A stretch of DNA of 64,000 nucleotides from Onchocerca lupi (GCA_028564675.1 JAOVVO010000185.1:58834-122833); one strand, 5' to 3'; shown: positions 25,367 through 39,661, counted from the first letter of the stretch. Numbers and translations: made by a program. The notes: a model not told the origin generated them from the sequence alone.

Positions 25367-28300
25367 ATGAGAAGTGAAATTTTGATTTACTCTTTGGTTT
25401 CTCTTCTTTCAGGTAATTTTCTCTTTCTTTACTATTATCAGATTTTAAATACGAAACCGCTGAGTGATCAAATTTTAACTGATGTTTTTAATTTTTCATA
25501 TTTTTCTCCTCCAAATTAAAAATGATATTATACCACTGTAACTTTAAATGTTATGGAAATTTTCGGCAGTAAATAAATTTGTTTTATCAAAAGTCAAGGA
25601 TAACAGATTTTTTCAACATTACAGCCATTGCTCAGAATGTTGAATCTGAAAATAGCACAGTGGAAGAAGCAACTTCATCATTATCACCATCATCATCGTT
25701 ACCTGTACCACTGAAATCTAATTCGAAATCAGAAACCTATGAGCAGAATTTTGCGACGCAAACTACTGCATCCCGGAAAAAAGGATTCTCACTTCCTCAG
25801 ATTAAGAGAGCTCGAGAGCTAGGCGCTCCAAAATTTTCAATTTTTGATCAGGAATCAACACCGCCATTTATCACCGAAATTGATCGCAGTTCAACTACTG
25901 AGGTGCAGTCCGGTCATCTCAAATATCAAAATGTAACACACGAGGAGTAAGTTTTTGAACTACTTTATAAACTTTTAGTTGAATTCTTCAAGTTCGAAAT
26001 TTAACATTGTTCCTTTTTGTAAATTGCATCTTATGCTGCAATTTGATCATTTATAAGATTTGTCCTTTTTTTTTTTGAAATATTAAAATGCTTCTTTCTA
26101 TTCTTCGATGATATTTCATTGGCAAGTAATTTTCTTTAATACGTCGCAGATTGCAATCTAGATTGATTTGTTTACATCGCATCCAGGCTGATTTGTGATT
26201 GCAGTAAGTCTCTTCTGATGCTTATAGCAATCACAAATCAGCCTAGATTTGATTAGCAAATTATGCAGTTCTAAGCCTTTCAGGCTCCTTTCCTCATCTT
26301 GCATTGATATTATTTTGAATGTATTTACTGGACACAAATTAGTACCTTAAACCTAACCATAGAGAGCAGGTCCTAAATATTCCCTTCAGTTGCCATCAAC
26401 CGATGAACAGCATAGATCAAGTTGGAGTAATCGAGATTAGGAAAACTATCCAAGTAAATATATCGTCGAATAGTTACAAAATAAGAGTCTGTCTATGGAT
26501 CCAGTGCCAAAAAAATCAGTGAACTGGGCGAATCTGTCAAATTTCCCCCCAACCGACCTGAAATCATTTTATAAAGTTTCCTGATTAGCAAAATAATTAA
26601 CAGCTACCTATAACTTACTTCTCGGCTTCAGGTTCTACTCTTGTGACCAAAACTTGGGTTTTCCAAGATTACCGAAAGTGAACTAATTGACTATGAGTAG
26701 AGTAGATTGAGGTAACGCTAACAATGAAACATCTGTACAGCATTGAAAGATCTAAAATGAAGAAAATATCTCCAAAAATTTTCCGCAAAGAGCGGTATCA
26801 AAGATTTACTACCTTTTATATGTCATCACAAAGCAGAATTTCAAAGGTCACGACAAATTGTAGTCAGATGAGTAAGGATAATGAGTTCGCTTTTTCTAAA
26901 AATTCACTGTATCAATGTCGAAATTTGGAAAAGCTAGTAGCATAAAAATGTCTGAAATTTGAAATAAAAATTAAACGGCAATTTCAAGAGCCTAAATCTA
27001 AAATTTGTATTTCCATATCAAGAGCAATTGTTTATCGGATATTTTGGACCCTCAGAGAAGTTGATAAGCATATTCAAATCAAATTACGAAATTTTGCAGA
27101 AACTTCAGAATGTATAAAAAAGATCCGTTGATATAGAAACTTTTATGAATTGCTTTTTTCAGTAATTTTGATCCTTCTGTTAGGAGAAAAAAATTCGATT
27201 TACCAGTTTTAATCAGTTTGAGAAGAAAATTTAATTTATCACAGTTTTAATCTGTCAAAAATCTTTGTAATTGCTGTGCATATCATAATTTATTATCCAT
27301 AGTCAAAAATTGCTCACCGATTCATTCAATTCATTCATCATTGTTTCAAAAAAGGCTTCTCAAAGTTCGTTTTCTCAAATTTTCAATAAAAAATTATTCC
27401 AGCAGTATTTACCTAAAAATAGCAAAAGTATAGAGAGTAGAAAATATGTAACTGCACGAAATATCAAACTTTGAATTCCCATTTTCAGTAATTATAATTT
27501 ATTTTTATCTTTAGACTTTGAAAAATCAAAACTTTTCATCCTGAAGTTGAAAGAATTTAGCTTAAACTGATTTTGCTGTTTGTCACTTTATCCCACTTAC
27601 GCTTTCCAACTAATTAATATCTTTATAGAAAGAGAGATAATTATGAAACGAAAAAAACATCCACTTCGGGCTCAACAGAAATACCAAAGTTAAGTTCGAT
27701 GATCGAATCAACAAGAACAAGCGATGATAAGATTGATGTCATTACTAAAATGCCAGAACACATTGGAAATGAAGATGATAGATTACCTCCAGAGGTATCA
27801 ATTGCAAGTATAAAATCACATAAGATAGATTTCTAATATCTTTTTTTTATATCGAAACGCGGTTATAATGCAATTCTTAGACTTGGATGACGTTATATTT
27901 CCAGTGATTAGTGTGCTATTACAATGAATCGATTCATTAAAAAATTAAAAGCAATTTGAAAGAATTTTTTTTTTTTTTTTGAAGAGCTTTTTTTATCAAT
28001 AAAAGGAATAAGTTAAATGTAGGACATCGCTTTTAAAATTATAAAATTTTTGGGAACTTATTCTTTCTTCTCATTGTTATAATAAATACCGTCCTGTTAA
28101 TATTGTTCTTTCATTGTCTTCGACCAATTTGTAAAAAAAATAGTTTTATGCTTTTTACTTCAAAATCGATTGATTCTGGTTTAGGAATAATTTTTGATTG
28201 ATTTTCGTCATTTTAATCAAAGATTTTTGAATGTATGTAAAATAATTCAATATTGTGGATTAAAATAGAAAACTTTAATCATATAAATCACAAGACTACA

Positions 28301-31300
28301 CGAATCGAGATATCTTAGCAACATTTATTTATCCTTATCTTTTAAAAAGATAAAAAGGTAAAAATCAATAAGAAAAGGTGGATCTTAGCAACAATAAGGA
28401 TCAGTGCTTTTGTTCGAATGAATTAGTAATCTATTTTAAAAAAATTTGGAATAGAAATTATTTAGATTTTATTCGGACATGAAAATACTTTGTTTTTCTT
28501 TTGCCTAAATCAATAATTATCATTTCTTGTGCACTAATGATTTATTGATAGTTTGTTACCATAATTTCAAGTTCTTCAAAGAACAGTTAATAGTTGCAAA
28601 CATTTGAATTAAACTTTTCTATAAACAAAACTTTTATCATATTCTAAATTTTGAACTTTAATACTCTTGCTGAAATTTCCAGATCGTGGCAGAGGATCCG
28701 TTTGCAACAACTACTGCTGAAGTAACAGTTTCGCAGTTGTTGTCTTCCGAGGAAAATATCCCCCTGAACCCATTAGTTACCTCCAGTTTTCTAAATAATT
28801 CTGACATTGTGCGGAGTGAGGAAGCGGATGCGGATCAGAGAAGCGCGTTTGATGGGATTTTTGATACCGATGCTAAGGTAAAGATATTCAGTACAATTGC
28901 ATCATCTGTAGAACCTGAACAGGAAACGATTATTACCGGAACAACGAATGAAATTCAGGAAATGCTTCAAGAAACAAAAGTTACCGTATCTGAAGAGCAA
29001 GATACAACAGTTGCGTCCGAAAGTATGTTACTGAAATTGCTCTATTTTAAATGACAATCTTCTTTGCGATAGTTGATAAAAAGAATGTTTAGCATGGAAT
29101 GAAAATGATAAAAATGAATGGTACTGAAAGTTCGCAAACTCGATCAAATTGGATATCAAAATTAAGAAATTCGGGAATTGAATTGTTTTGTATTTCATGT
29201 GGGAAAATCCGTCGTCATTAGTTTCAGCTTGTAATGAATATTTATTTTTTAATGAATCGTAACTACTTGATGTTCATTTCAGCAATAATTTTGGAAACAG
29301 CACCAGACATTTCCCGCGCTTCAACTGCTAATATCGTTACATCAGTAGAACAGAAGACAGGTAAATTTTACCTCTGTTGAGATGTTTTATCACCTCTTTC
29401 ACGACAACATAAATCATTCATAGATAAATATTATCACCCGAAAACTTTCTCGGTCTATCTATCCCAATAAAAAATTTAAAAAATGAGACCGACTTTTTTG
29501 TAATTATCTTTATTTTATTCTCCTAGTATCTCCGTTACCAGATGATTTTAAAAAGTATCCAAAAATCCCCATTATTCTAGAAATCCCCATGTTTCGTTCG
29601 ATGGCATCACATACATTTAGTGCAGGTGGTGGTGAGCAGGTAACAATGACCAGGCAAATTATAACCGATGAAACTACCGATGTATCATTAGAATCCGGAA
29701 AACAGCATATTTCTTCAGGTACCACCACTTTTTCCAATATTTTGCATAATTTCTCCTTTAATAAAAGAAAATTGATTTCTGTCTCCTTTTTGTACATTAT
29801 TGATTTATTCGTTGAATAGATAGGAAAAGTATCTTGTCTGACCATTGCTAACATTTAAAAAGAAATGAAATCACATTTCAAAATATCTGCATAAATTTCC
29901 ACTTTTTGCAGTAACTGAATCAGTACCGATTGAAACGATATCATCAATAATTTTGCCAGAATCCGTCTTTCATTCATCATCTTCTCAAGAATCAGATGAT
30001 GCATTTGCAACAGAATCACGAAATACTGCATCTGCCGAAATAGAAGAACATAAATCAGAAGTACCAAACATCCCTATCACTTCAACTGAAGTAAGAATTT
30101 GATTTAACAGTTTTTATAGTAAAAGGTTAGCTTTTGGAGATAAAAATATCTGTGTTAGAGTTGAAAATACGAATAAAATGTAAAATTTTTGTCCTCAGAG
30201 ATTCATGTAAGAGAATCACACTAATATTGAGGCTTGAAGAAATGAACAACTTGCCAAATGGTCTATTTTTAGTTGCCTTTAACAACTTCAACAACAAATG
30301 AGTTCAGTACCGATAAAAACCATGAAAACGAGGATGATGAGCATGTACATGACGGTGAAAATTTATTTGTTGGCGACAAAACACTATTCAACCAGGATGG
30401 AATTGTGAAACATGACTTCAGTGTCATGCATTTGGCATCTAGATTTTCCACTCCTCCGTCTGAAGTACGGTATATCAGAATTACATTTCCTTCAATTAAC
30501 AGTCGAGTCATTAAGTAAATGAATGAATCAGAGATCAATATATTTAAATCATACATAATTATCAGATGGATTGAACGAGATAGATTAATTAACAGCTGAG
30601 ATCATGAATCTTTATCAGAAGATTCTATATAGGCATTTCCAACATTCAGTCAACTAGATACATTACTGTGAAAAAGAAAACTGTCCCAATAATCCTGATG
30701 AAATGCAAACAATCGAAATGATTGCTAGTCCAAAGTGGTTGGCTTATTGTCTTAGGCCAACAATTATGGCCCAGTCATTTCATTAATATTTTTTTTCAAA
30801 ATCTACTTACTAGTTTCTGTTTTATGATTTATGATTTTTTTTTAAATGAACAAATTTTCTTTTTATCTGCAGTCTTTTGTTCGAGATATTGCAAAAAAAA
30901 AAAAAAAAAAAGAAAAAAAAAAGATTAATTCTTGACTAAATGATAGGATGTTCGTTAACATGTTCACTTACAAATTTTAATTAAATTATATTTGCTTTAA
31001 TTGTCTGGTATTTTCAAAAAATTTCATTTTTTCACAAATCGAGCAACTGAATAGAATATCAGCTAACAAATATGTTCGAACTTCCGAGCTTCTTAAATTT
31101 GTCGCTTTATCAAACCGAATTTTTATAGTTTTAATTTCGTTTTTTTTTCTTTTCCTTTTTTTTTGAGATAATCAGGATGAAGATGAGAATTTCGCAAATT
31201 CTAAAACAAATCTTGAGGATTATTTCAGTATATTTCTAATTAAAATAAGTGAAACTTGAAAAGTGAAACGAATATTCCAGATTTGAAGTCATTATTTAAT

Positions 31301-34300
31301 ATAAAGAATGAAAAGAATACTCGTAATTTTCAGACGTCCGAAGAGAACTTCGGTGTGCCTGGTTTTTCACGAATTGAAAGGCTAGGACCAGAAGCTACGG
31401 AAGAAATCCAGCAAACGGTATTTTTATTTATTATAATGACTTAATAACGAATATTGAGAAGTTTATGACATCTAAAACTGAATTTTAATTGGTTTATTAA
31501 AAGTTTGACTGGAAGAAACTAAGAAATTTCGAATTTTTGTAAATAGTTGGACTCACAGTAGCACTTATTTGAAGAGCTGTTAAAAATTTTAAAAAGTTTG
31601 CGAGGAGTACAAGCTGAAGTTATCTCGAAATAGCTTTTCACAAATGCAATTATCGGAAGGTTTGCATTTTGTGGCCCAGCTCATCTTTGAAACTTTGCCA
31701 TCTGAGCATTTCTTAATTTTATTCTTTGTGCTCCAAAATAGTTCAAGTACCGGATAAAATGGAATGCATAAACAAATAAACAAAAAATGCGAACTTTTTA
31801 TTTGTTATTTTTTTTTTAAGGAAATCGAGGATGCCACCTCAACCATGCAGTCGTCACTAAACACCAAATCCGAGGTGTGCCATTTTTTGTCATTTCTTTT
31901 CTTATTAGTTATTAAAAATTTCAGGTGATATTGTTTGCTTTCTTGCAAGCCACAAAAGAAGTCATTTACCTGGACTAGATCCTTTATCTCAGCACCTGTT
32001 TGCTTCTCTCAAAACTGTAAAAAGGAATATATTATATCAAAAGTTTTTTGAATTTTCTTTTTCGTTGTATTTCAAAAAGCGATAAAGAATATTTGTTAAA
32101 GCAAATGAAAAATAGAAATTTTGAGGGAGAGAAATATTAATGAACAGTCGGAGATTATATGTTGATGCGGTAGGAAATTGAGCTTTTGCAAAGTATTTAT
32201 TCCGCTGAAACTACTCATGAGAATGCAGTTTGATCAAAAAGGTTCTAATAAAGTTAAATAATTAGATTGAAACGGAAAAATAAATGAATTATTACAGGTG
32301 AGAGCAGATATACCAGATGATTTAATCAAACATTCTCAGGAGCGTCATGATGGTGAGTTTCCTAGCATTTTTGTGAATTGCCATCTTTTATTTAAAAGTT
32401 AATAAATTCCAATTCTATGTCCATTCAAATTATCCGAATCAAATTAAGCATATCAGAGTTAATGCATTAAAATTTTTTATGAGCTATTTGGCTGTTGATG
32501 TTTGTTGGAGCCTAATTATTGTAATAGCTCTTTTATCTATTTTTAATATATTCAAAAGAAAATTTCAATTTTAAACTTCTTTCAACGACTGGCCAAATAA
32601 TATATGGATTGAAGTAGAAGCTTTCAAAATTCTAATTTCTAAGTTTTTTGTTCAAATATCATTTAATTTTCCATTTTTTCTGCAATTTTAATCATCAACC
32701 GATAAATAGCGCACTGCTTAATTGTAAAAACCGTGAAAAACTAGTCTGAATTCTGCAGATGAACATATTTCAACTGAAAGGCCACAAACAACATGGAATT
32801 CGTTCGAAGAGAGCGATGAGATAAAAGATATTTCGATGGTTGATGACTCAGTTTATTCCCAAACAGGTTCCCTTACCTTTCTTTTTTTTGTTTATTTCTT
32901 TATATATTTATAGAAAAGCGAAAAGTATGTTTTAAATGCCAGAATTTCACATAAATTTTGTCTTTACCATATTCTGAAATAAATGAATGTTTTCTAGATA
33001 TTGAGGAAACTACGTTAAGGCCTACCACTGATGAGCAAAAGTTAGAACCAGAATCAATACCACAACCTGAACCAACACCTGAACCTGTGCCATTTCCAGA
33101 AAGTGAGGTATTCGAATCCTCGAAAACAAGTCCTAAACCAGTGACTAGCTTTGAACCAAAAGCTGAACCAGAAATTATTACTGAATCTGAAGGTAACTAA
33201 GGAAGAATTTACTTAATCAATTCACAGTTTAAACTGTGAATGTGAATTTTGAATCCTTAAATATGTGAAATGAATAAGGATTTGTAAATTTATTGTCTTA
33301 ATTTTTTAATTTTTAAGATTCCAAAAATAGTAAGGGTGATTTCAATGATAACTGGCATACTTAGCCGCATATCACTGAATCTGATATTAGTCAGTTTCGG
33401 TCCATTTCTTTTTTCATTCATTTCAGTTTGAATTTCTGTTCATCTTTCTCCTTTTCTATTAACTTTTCTGCCAAATGAATTCAATTAATAAATTGTCTGC
33501 CTTAACTTATCAATTAGCAGTGTGGAATACTATTTAGTGAGAAATAAAATTGTTCTAAGTGATAAGTTCTTATTATACATTTAACTTGTAACTTTGTTAT
33601 CGATAAGATTTTCAGTAGAACATTGATAGAGTGTTTAGTGGAAAAGTTTATCAAATAGAGAATTTGTGTCTGATCATCTCTTATTAGTAGTATGAAAGAT
33701 CTGCGAAAAAAGCATCAATTATTTGAAGTTTGAACTTTAGCCGAAACTATCATTTTCTTTTATTATCATTGTTTTTTCCGAAATTACTACTTGTTTTATT
33801 TTGTTCACTATAAAATATGATCATTTTAGAACTCATTTAGAAAACGTCGACAAAAATTTTTAAAGATATGTTATTTGAAGGCAAAGATTGTTTAAAGATA
33901 AAGCAATGGAAAAATTTTTTTCATTCATTTTCTGCCGTATTATACTAGAAAGTAAATTTCTTTTAATTGAAAAACAAAAATTAATTTTATTTTCTTATCG
34001 TCCCTTAATTAGATCTTTCTTCATTGTCATTTTTTTTCTATATTTCTTTTAAAATTTTTCAAAGATTTCATTTAGTTTTTCTCATTTACATTATTTTCAG
34101 TTAAAAATGGAGGTTACAAGACACCATTCTCATTTCGTATCACAAGCATCGATTATATTCCGGAATTCGGTGATCCAAGCAGTGGAAAATACAAAAAGCT
34201 GCGAGATCAACTTCTGCCAGATGTAAATTTATTATGATTTCCTATAATTGGATTCACTGACCTTCAAATGGATGTACGATAATGCGAGGGTGACAACTAA

Positions 34301-36688
34301 TGATGACTGTTTGATACTTCCATGATGTTGAATTCTTAACGAGTATAACGAATTGTGAAGAGTTACTTAAATAATGGCTATTCGGAATGCTTGAAGTAGG
34401 GACTTTATCTAATGGCAAGCAGAATAGGTCATCCGGAAAACTGGAAAGTTCAATTTTGATTAATGCTAAGATCCCATCATTAAATTCATTTCTGTAGCAT
34501 TGGTATTTATACATTTGCATATGAATGAATCTCGAAATCACAACAATTTTATTACAAAATTCGAAGGAAACTGAAATTTCCAGTGAAAAAACTTCTAAAT
34601 AACTTTTATAGTTGGAAGAAATTTTTGGATCAATATTTGGGCATATATACGAGGGAGTACATTTGGTGAGTTTTTTGAAAGGTAGTGTGATGGTTGACGG
34701 TATTGTTTATACATCAACAAAACCCGACGATTTGGAGCAGTCAGCTACCGAGTTCGAACAGCAGATTACGGCCAAAAATTCACAAATTGGTGGCAATGAT
34801 GTGGATCCACGATCGATCGTACTTGATGGTGCAATTTTTACTTTTCAAGAGAAGTTTCGAAGTTTTATAGACTGAAGCCCAGAGTTGGGCTTCTTGTTCT
34901 AGTAATTTAGGGCACAGCGCATTCTTAGTTGGATAAATAAATTTACTTTAGAGGACAACTGATTATTGATAATCATTAGTAATTATTATCAATTATTGAT
35001 ATAATTAGTAGCTATTCAGGATATGTATCAAAGAATTACGTTGAGAGGATACACGAAGGTTACACATCGGATAATACATATTCATATATCGTTGGAAGTG
35101 CTATAGGTATCAGTATATTAGCTATACTCTTGATAGCATTTATTGTTATCGCTGTAAGTTTTCGTTTTTTTTTTTTCTTCAAACCTTGGAATGATTATTT
35201 TACTGATAATTTTAGCTCACTGATTTCAGATTATTAAGCGTTTTTGGTTTTCTTTTCCTCTAAGAAATCTTTTTTTTTTTTTTGCAAGAAAGTCGCAAAT
35301 TGTAATTTATTTCTTGAAATTAATTCATCCTTTCATTACATTAATGATTTCAGTAAAAGTTTTACTAAATATCTAAATTTACATGGATAGGTGGAAAGTA
35401 GTTTTTCTGATTATTGCAAGGACCGACTGCTTGACCGATTGCATTGACTTTGCTTGAATAATTCGTCCTCTCATTACATTAATTATTTAAATGCAAGTTT
35501 CAAAACTTCTTTCTTCCCTTTTTCCGACTATTTCAATCTTTCTAAATCGTCGATATTTCTTCCGAATTTATCCAAATAATTCTTCTTGATAAGAAAATTT
35601 TCTTCACATAAATAAACAGATTTATTATCTATTTCAGAGTCGTAAAACGGATTATCCATTCGTAAGCTCAAAATATCTATATTGTTGTTTGTGCATTTAG
35701 CAAGAAAACTAACTCCATTTCAATACTTATTTTTAACAATTAATTATTGATAAAGCCAATTAAATATGGTCGATGTGTTTCGAAACACAATCATTAACTT
35801 TTCAATATTTGTGGAAAATGATTAGTCATATATGTAATGCATTCGTTGTGTTCTTATTGTTGCATGATGGTTTTTTCAATTTAAAAATTGATGAAATAGT
35901 CAGCTTAACTGTGATTTTTTCCGGAATTTAATCAAAAAATGAATAATTTAAATTTGAATCTAATAAAATGATCTATTACAGATGAATAATAGGCGAACAA
36001 ATGGTACATTGAAATTTAAAGAAGAAAATATAGCAATGGCTGAGAGTAATCGATCAGTGTGGCCGAATGGTAACTCACCAGTAAATTTGTAAGTTTTTAC
36101 GAGAAACTTTGTGCCTGAACGAGTTATACTGAATTGAAAGAATGATCAACAAAGATCGATTTTTGATCCCCAAGGCATCTGATCCTATTGATCTCATGCA
36201 TATATGACAAGCATTATTTGCGTAATTTTTTAGAGTTATTATTTTTCCCATCCTTCACATGCATTCTTTCACAAAATACTATCTAAAAACTTTTCTGTAC
36301 TTTTGGATAATATTCCAAGTATGTTAGAATATGTTCTCTGAATATGATGATTAGGATTAGCTGATAATTCACTTATACTCTAACCAATCAATCTCTGACG
36401 TGAGATTACGTGATGGTTAATGAAGATGCCTGCCAAAGCCGAAGCAGAAACTTCTAATTAATCAATTTATAACATATTCTCACGTCACAAACTGATTGAT
36501 CACAAGAAGCAGAAAACTATCCTGCAGATTTATTGTGAATTGCGCGTTCTAGAATGGCTTACGGAAACGGTCGCGTAACGCAAGGAGGAACGACAAGCAA
36601 TGCACAACCGCCGATGGTAATGATTGGTTCACAGATGACAGCCGTGAACACGCATGCAGCTGCTCGTGTCATGCAACCTGGCGCGTAG
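25367..36688 (+). CDS. Mucin-like type I membrane protein with SEA domain
   Basis: Twenty exons, all phases closing (2856 nt, 951 aa): 25367..25412, 25625..25946, 27629..27794, 28683..29022, 29283..29360, 29527..29718, 29912..30090, 30273..30464, 31176..31227, 31281..31417, 31821..31874, 32298..32352, 32759..32866, 32998..33192, 34101..34222, 34612..34828, 35020..35153, 35638..35661, 35982..36088, 36553..36688. The signal peptide begins MRSEILIYSLVSLLS. Residues about 20-705 are a Ser/Thr/Glu-rich, low-complexity, presumably extended and glycosylated ectodomain, including a Pro-Glu repeat (QPEPTPEPVPFPE) in exon 14. Exons 15-17 encode a SEA domain (about 712-820) containing GSVMV (Gly770-Ser771), close to the self-cleavage motif GSVVV of MUC1-type SEA domains. 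A membrane helix follows (about 839-863, YIVGSAIGISILAILLIAFI), then a basic segment and a tail of about 90 residues. SEA proteins are shed or two-chain surface molecules; the ligand is unknown. I do not recognise a named orthologue. Confidence 0.88.
26185..26244. repeat. Perfect 18-bp inverted repeat (hairpin) in intron 2 of the SEA gene
   Basis: The left arm AGGCTGATTTGTGATTGC (26185-26202) is exactly complementary to the right arm at 26227-26244, with a 24-nt loop. The roughly 60-nt stem-loop would form in the pre-mRNA. It may be a microRNA-like precursor, the core of a small inverted-repeat element, or chance. It shows no bulges, unlike many microRNA precursors. Confidence 0.75.
30889..30923. 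repeat. A-rich simple repeat in SEA-gene intron 8
   Basis: A run of almost pure A interrupted by two G residues, inside intron 8 (30465-31175) of the SEA-domain gene. It is simple sequence with no coding content. Confidence 0.8.
36396..36487. repeat. Inverted repeat in last intron of the SEA gene
   Basis: TGACGTGAGA (36396-36405) is perfectly complementary to TCTCACGTCA (36478-36487). The pairing continues imperfectly outward into AATCA/TGATT. The loop is 72 nt. It lies in the intron between the last two coding exons and could be a decayed small inverted-repeat element. Confidence 0.5.
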
Positions 36689-39661
36689 CCAGCAATTAAC
36701 ATATTATTATGTTTAAATCATTTTCCTCTGATTTCTTGATTAATTTAAGTTCTTAATTAATTGCTTCCTTTTAATTTTCAAATCACTTTTGGTTGCTCTA
36801 ATTTTTTGCTTACCATCACTTGATTTTGGTTTTGTTATTGATTTCTTCTGCTGCATGCCTCACGAAAAGAATGCAAGTTGAAGCTAAGTGAGATTTTCTT
36901 GGAAGCCATTTCAAAATATTTTGAGATTCCTTCAAGTTATGGTGATTTGAAAACAAAGATCTAATTTAATTCAATATTCAGTAGATATTTCGAACTTGAT
37001 CAGCTTCTTGTTATTTTAAAAATTAGAAGGAAAAGTAAAGGAAGTATTTAGAAGATTAGATTTAATAAGTTACTTCATCTTTGAGAACGGAATCATTGAT
37101 AGTTGATCTCTTTGTTAGACACCAAGGATCCAAATTTATTTTATACATTGTTATTGCTGTATGGATTTGTTTTTTTTTATTATATTTTTAAATCAAATCT
37201 CTTTTTTTACACTGGGAGAGGAATTTCGGTCAGATATATTCAGCCTTGTAGTTTCAAGCGACGAGAAATTTCGTCACTTTTCAAGTTTAAATGCTTGATT
37301 TTGATCTTTTGATCAATTTGGTTAAAATCAAACATTTAACGTCTAAAAGAAAAAGAGAAATAAATTGGATTTCTCTAAAATGATCAATGATTGTCATGCA
37401 GATGTTTCGGAATTTATTTGTATGCAAATCCTCATTCAAAGATATTTAAAAATTTTAATTTTAATTAGTTTTTTGATCTAAAACATATTTTTTAACTGTA
37501 ACAAATCCACACTTGTAGTTAATCTAAATGCTCACTCAATTTACGCATATATTATAATTTTTCATTTTTTGTTTTTCTTTTTTTTCGTTATCTTTCAAGC
37601 TTGCTATTTCGAATTTCATGTTCAGTTATTGTTAGCTTCCTTTTTTCCACCACTGCATAGCACTACTTCAGTGCTAAGATAAAATTCTAATCAGTGCTTG
37701 GTTTTTAACTCAAAAAAAGGATTAATCAAAATAAGGAGTAATTACTGATTTTTGCAAATCCAACCTTTGGATTTATTTAAATTCCCAGAAATAGAACCGA
37801 ATGGTTTATTTCCTCAGATGACAACAATAATCACAAATAGTGGGGATATCAATGAATGAACTGATAAGCAGTGAATATGGAAGGTTTCTAGTTTTAAAAA
37901 CTTTTGTCGATAAGATAGAATGATTGCTTCGTTTTGGAAGTGAAGCAAATTGTGGGGAAAAAATACATAACCGAAGGGAACTTCCATGCTTAGCGGCAAT
38001 GGAAACCTCTTGCAATTTATTTAAAGATATATAAAGAAATTTTTAGTTTTTTTTTAAGTGAGGAAACATTAGAAAATCTATAATTCTATTATATCGTTCA
38101 TTCCATTAAATATTAAAATTCAGAATTTCTTTCAATCAGCAAAAATTCTGCGAAGTTTTTGAGATTGAAAATTCGTTTGTGGAAGAAAGAAATAGGATTT
38201 GATTCCTCATCTATTGTATATTTTATGCAGTAAAGCATATTTTTAATGATATATTCTGGATATGATACATTTTGACATGGAATTTGTTTGTGAACTTCGA
38301 ATAACTATTTTTTCAAATTTCTTTATGTTGTATGATGAATAGCTACTTTTGTCAATTTTCTTCTCTTTGTACAATTAATTTGTGTCTTTTTCATTCAGGA
38401 ATTTGTGCATTCATCATTTTTCATTTGTTTAGTGTAGTAATATTTCATAAATGAGCAAGCAAATCAAGCACTTTAAAAATGCTGGGTATTTTTCTGGAAT
38501 GATCAAGCCAGTTTTCAGCTGTCAAATCTTTTCAAAAACTTTTCTCTTCAAAAACATTTCTGCTCTGATATTATTTTATGTTCTTCATCAAAATTTACTT
38601 GTGAAGTTTATATGTTCTTTAACTTGTTCAAGAAAAGAATTGTTAGACTGCGTCATAATCGTTAAAAAAAGTTCGAGAATCTTCTTAATAGTTTATTGCG
38701 TTGGAAGAGAGAATTTTACAAATATCCATTTCACTGATTTCAAAACTAATTTTTCTGATTTTTAAGCACCTGATCAGATATCACTTTCAATTTTAATTTG
38801 AATGAAGATTATGTGTTAATTTGGACACTAAAATATAGTTTGAAACACGATTTTGACAAGAATCTATCAAAAATTGACTTTGAAGAAGTAAGAACTATTC
38901 CTCAGACAATGTTTATCGTTGAAGTATTGTAGTGGATTGCTTCATGAAATTTTTAAAATTAGTTCTGAAATACATAATGACTTGCGTTAAAACCTCAAAA
39001 TTAATGTAATTATTCAGAATAAGTGAAATCCAAGATATTTTCCAAAATATGTGGGATTATCGGAATAACCGAAATATTTTATAGAGTATAAATATGACGA
39101 ATTAATCAAAAATCTTTGCATGATAGAAATATCTCAGTATAACCAGACTTTGACTTTTATGCTGTAGCTAACAGATTATAAATTGTGTTATGTGGAGAAA
39201 TTAAATCTCTTTGCGGAGTAAATTAATGCAGTAAATTAACTTTCTTTGTGCTCTAAGCTAACATATGGCAAATTATGCTAGAACTGACATATAGTAAACA
39301 AACTTTCACTATACAGAATCTTTAAATGTATTAGGATCAAATCAAATTGAGCTTAAAAATCAACCGAATATATTATTGGACTGAAATAACTTGAAAGAGT
39401 TTACTAGAAAATGCTACCGTATTACATCGTTGCCGGAATTCATTTCTTTCCTTTAAATTCATCTGAAATTTTGCATAATGATTTATTGCTCATTTCTCAA
39501 GTTTATTAAGTCCTGTTCTCAAGCTTTCTTTTCCTATAATTATTTCAATATTGCATTGTTTTATAAAGAAGCTCTCTTTTCCTATAATTACTTCAAATTG
39601 CATTGTTTTATAAAGAAATCATTCTGAATTATCTCAAATGACAGTAACCTGAAAGGTCATA
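36689..39661. other. Intergenic, 3' of the SEA gene
   Basis: No supported gene. It holds the 3' UTR of the SEA gene and AT-rich spacer. The longest frame (38451-38765, 104 codons) has a composition expected of random AT-rich DNA and no family resemblance. A short tandem duplication sits at its right end. Confidence 0.5.
39524..39617. repeat. Two-copy tandem duplication, about 47-bp unit
   Basis: Both copies contain TTTTCCTATAATTA and GCATTGTTTTATAAAGAA. They differ by a few substitutions and a small indel (TTTCAATATTG against TTCAAATTG). This looks like a recent local duplication just upstream of the small ORF at 39662. Confidence 0.8.

Noticed and set aside
38451..38765. 104-codon plus-strand frame
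   Set aside because: Low-complexity Phe/Ile/Lys/Ser composition, no homology recognised, no adjacent exons.
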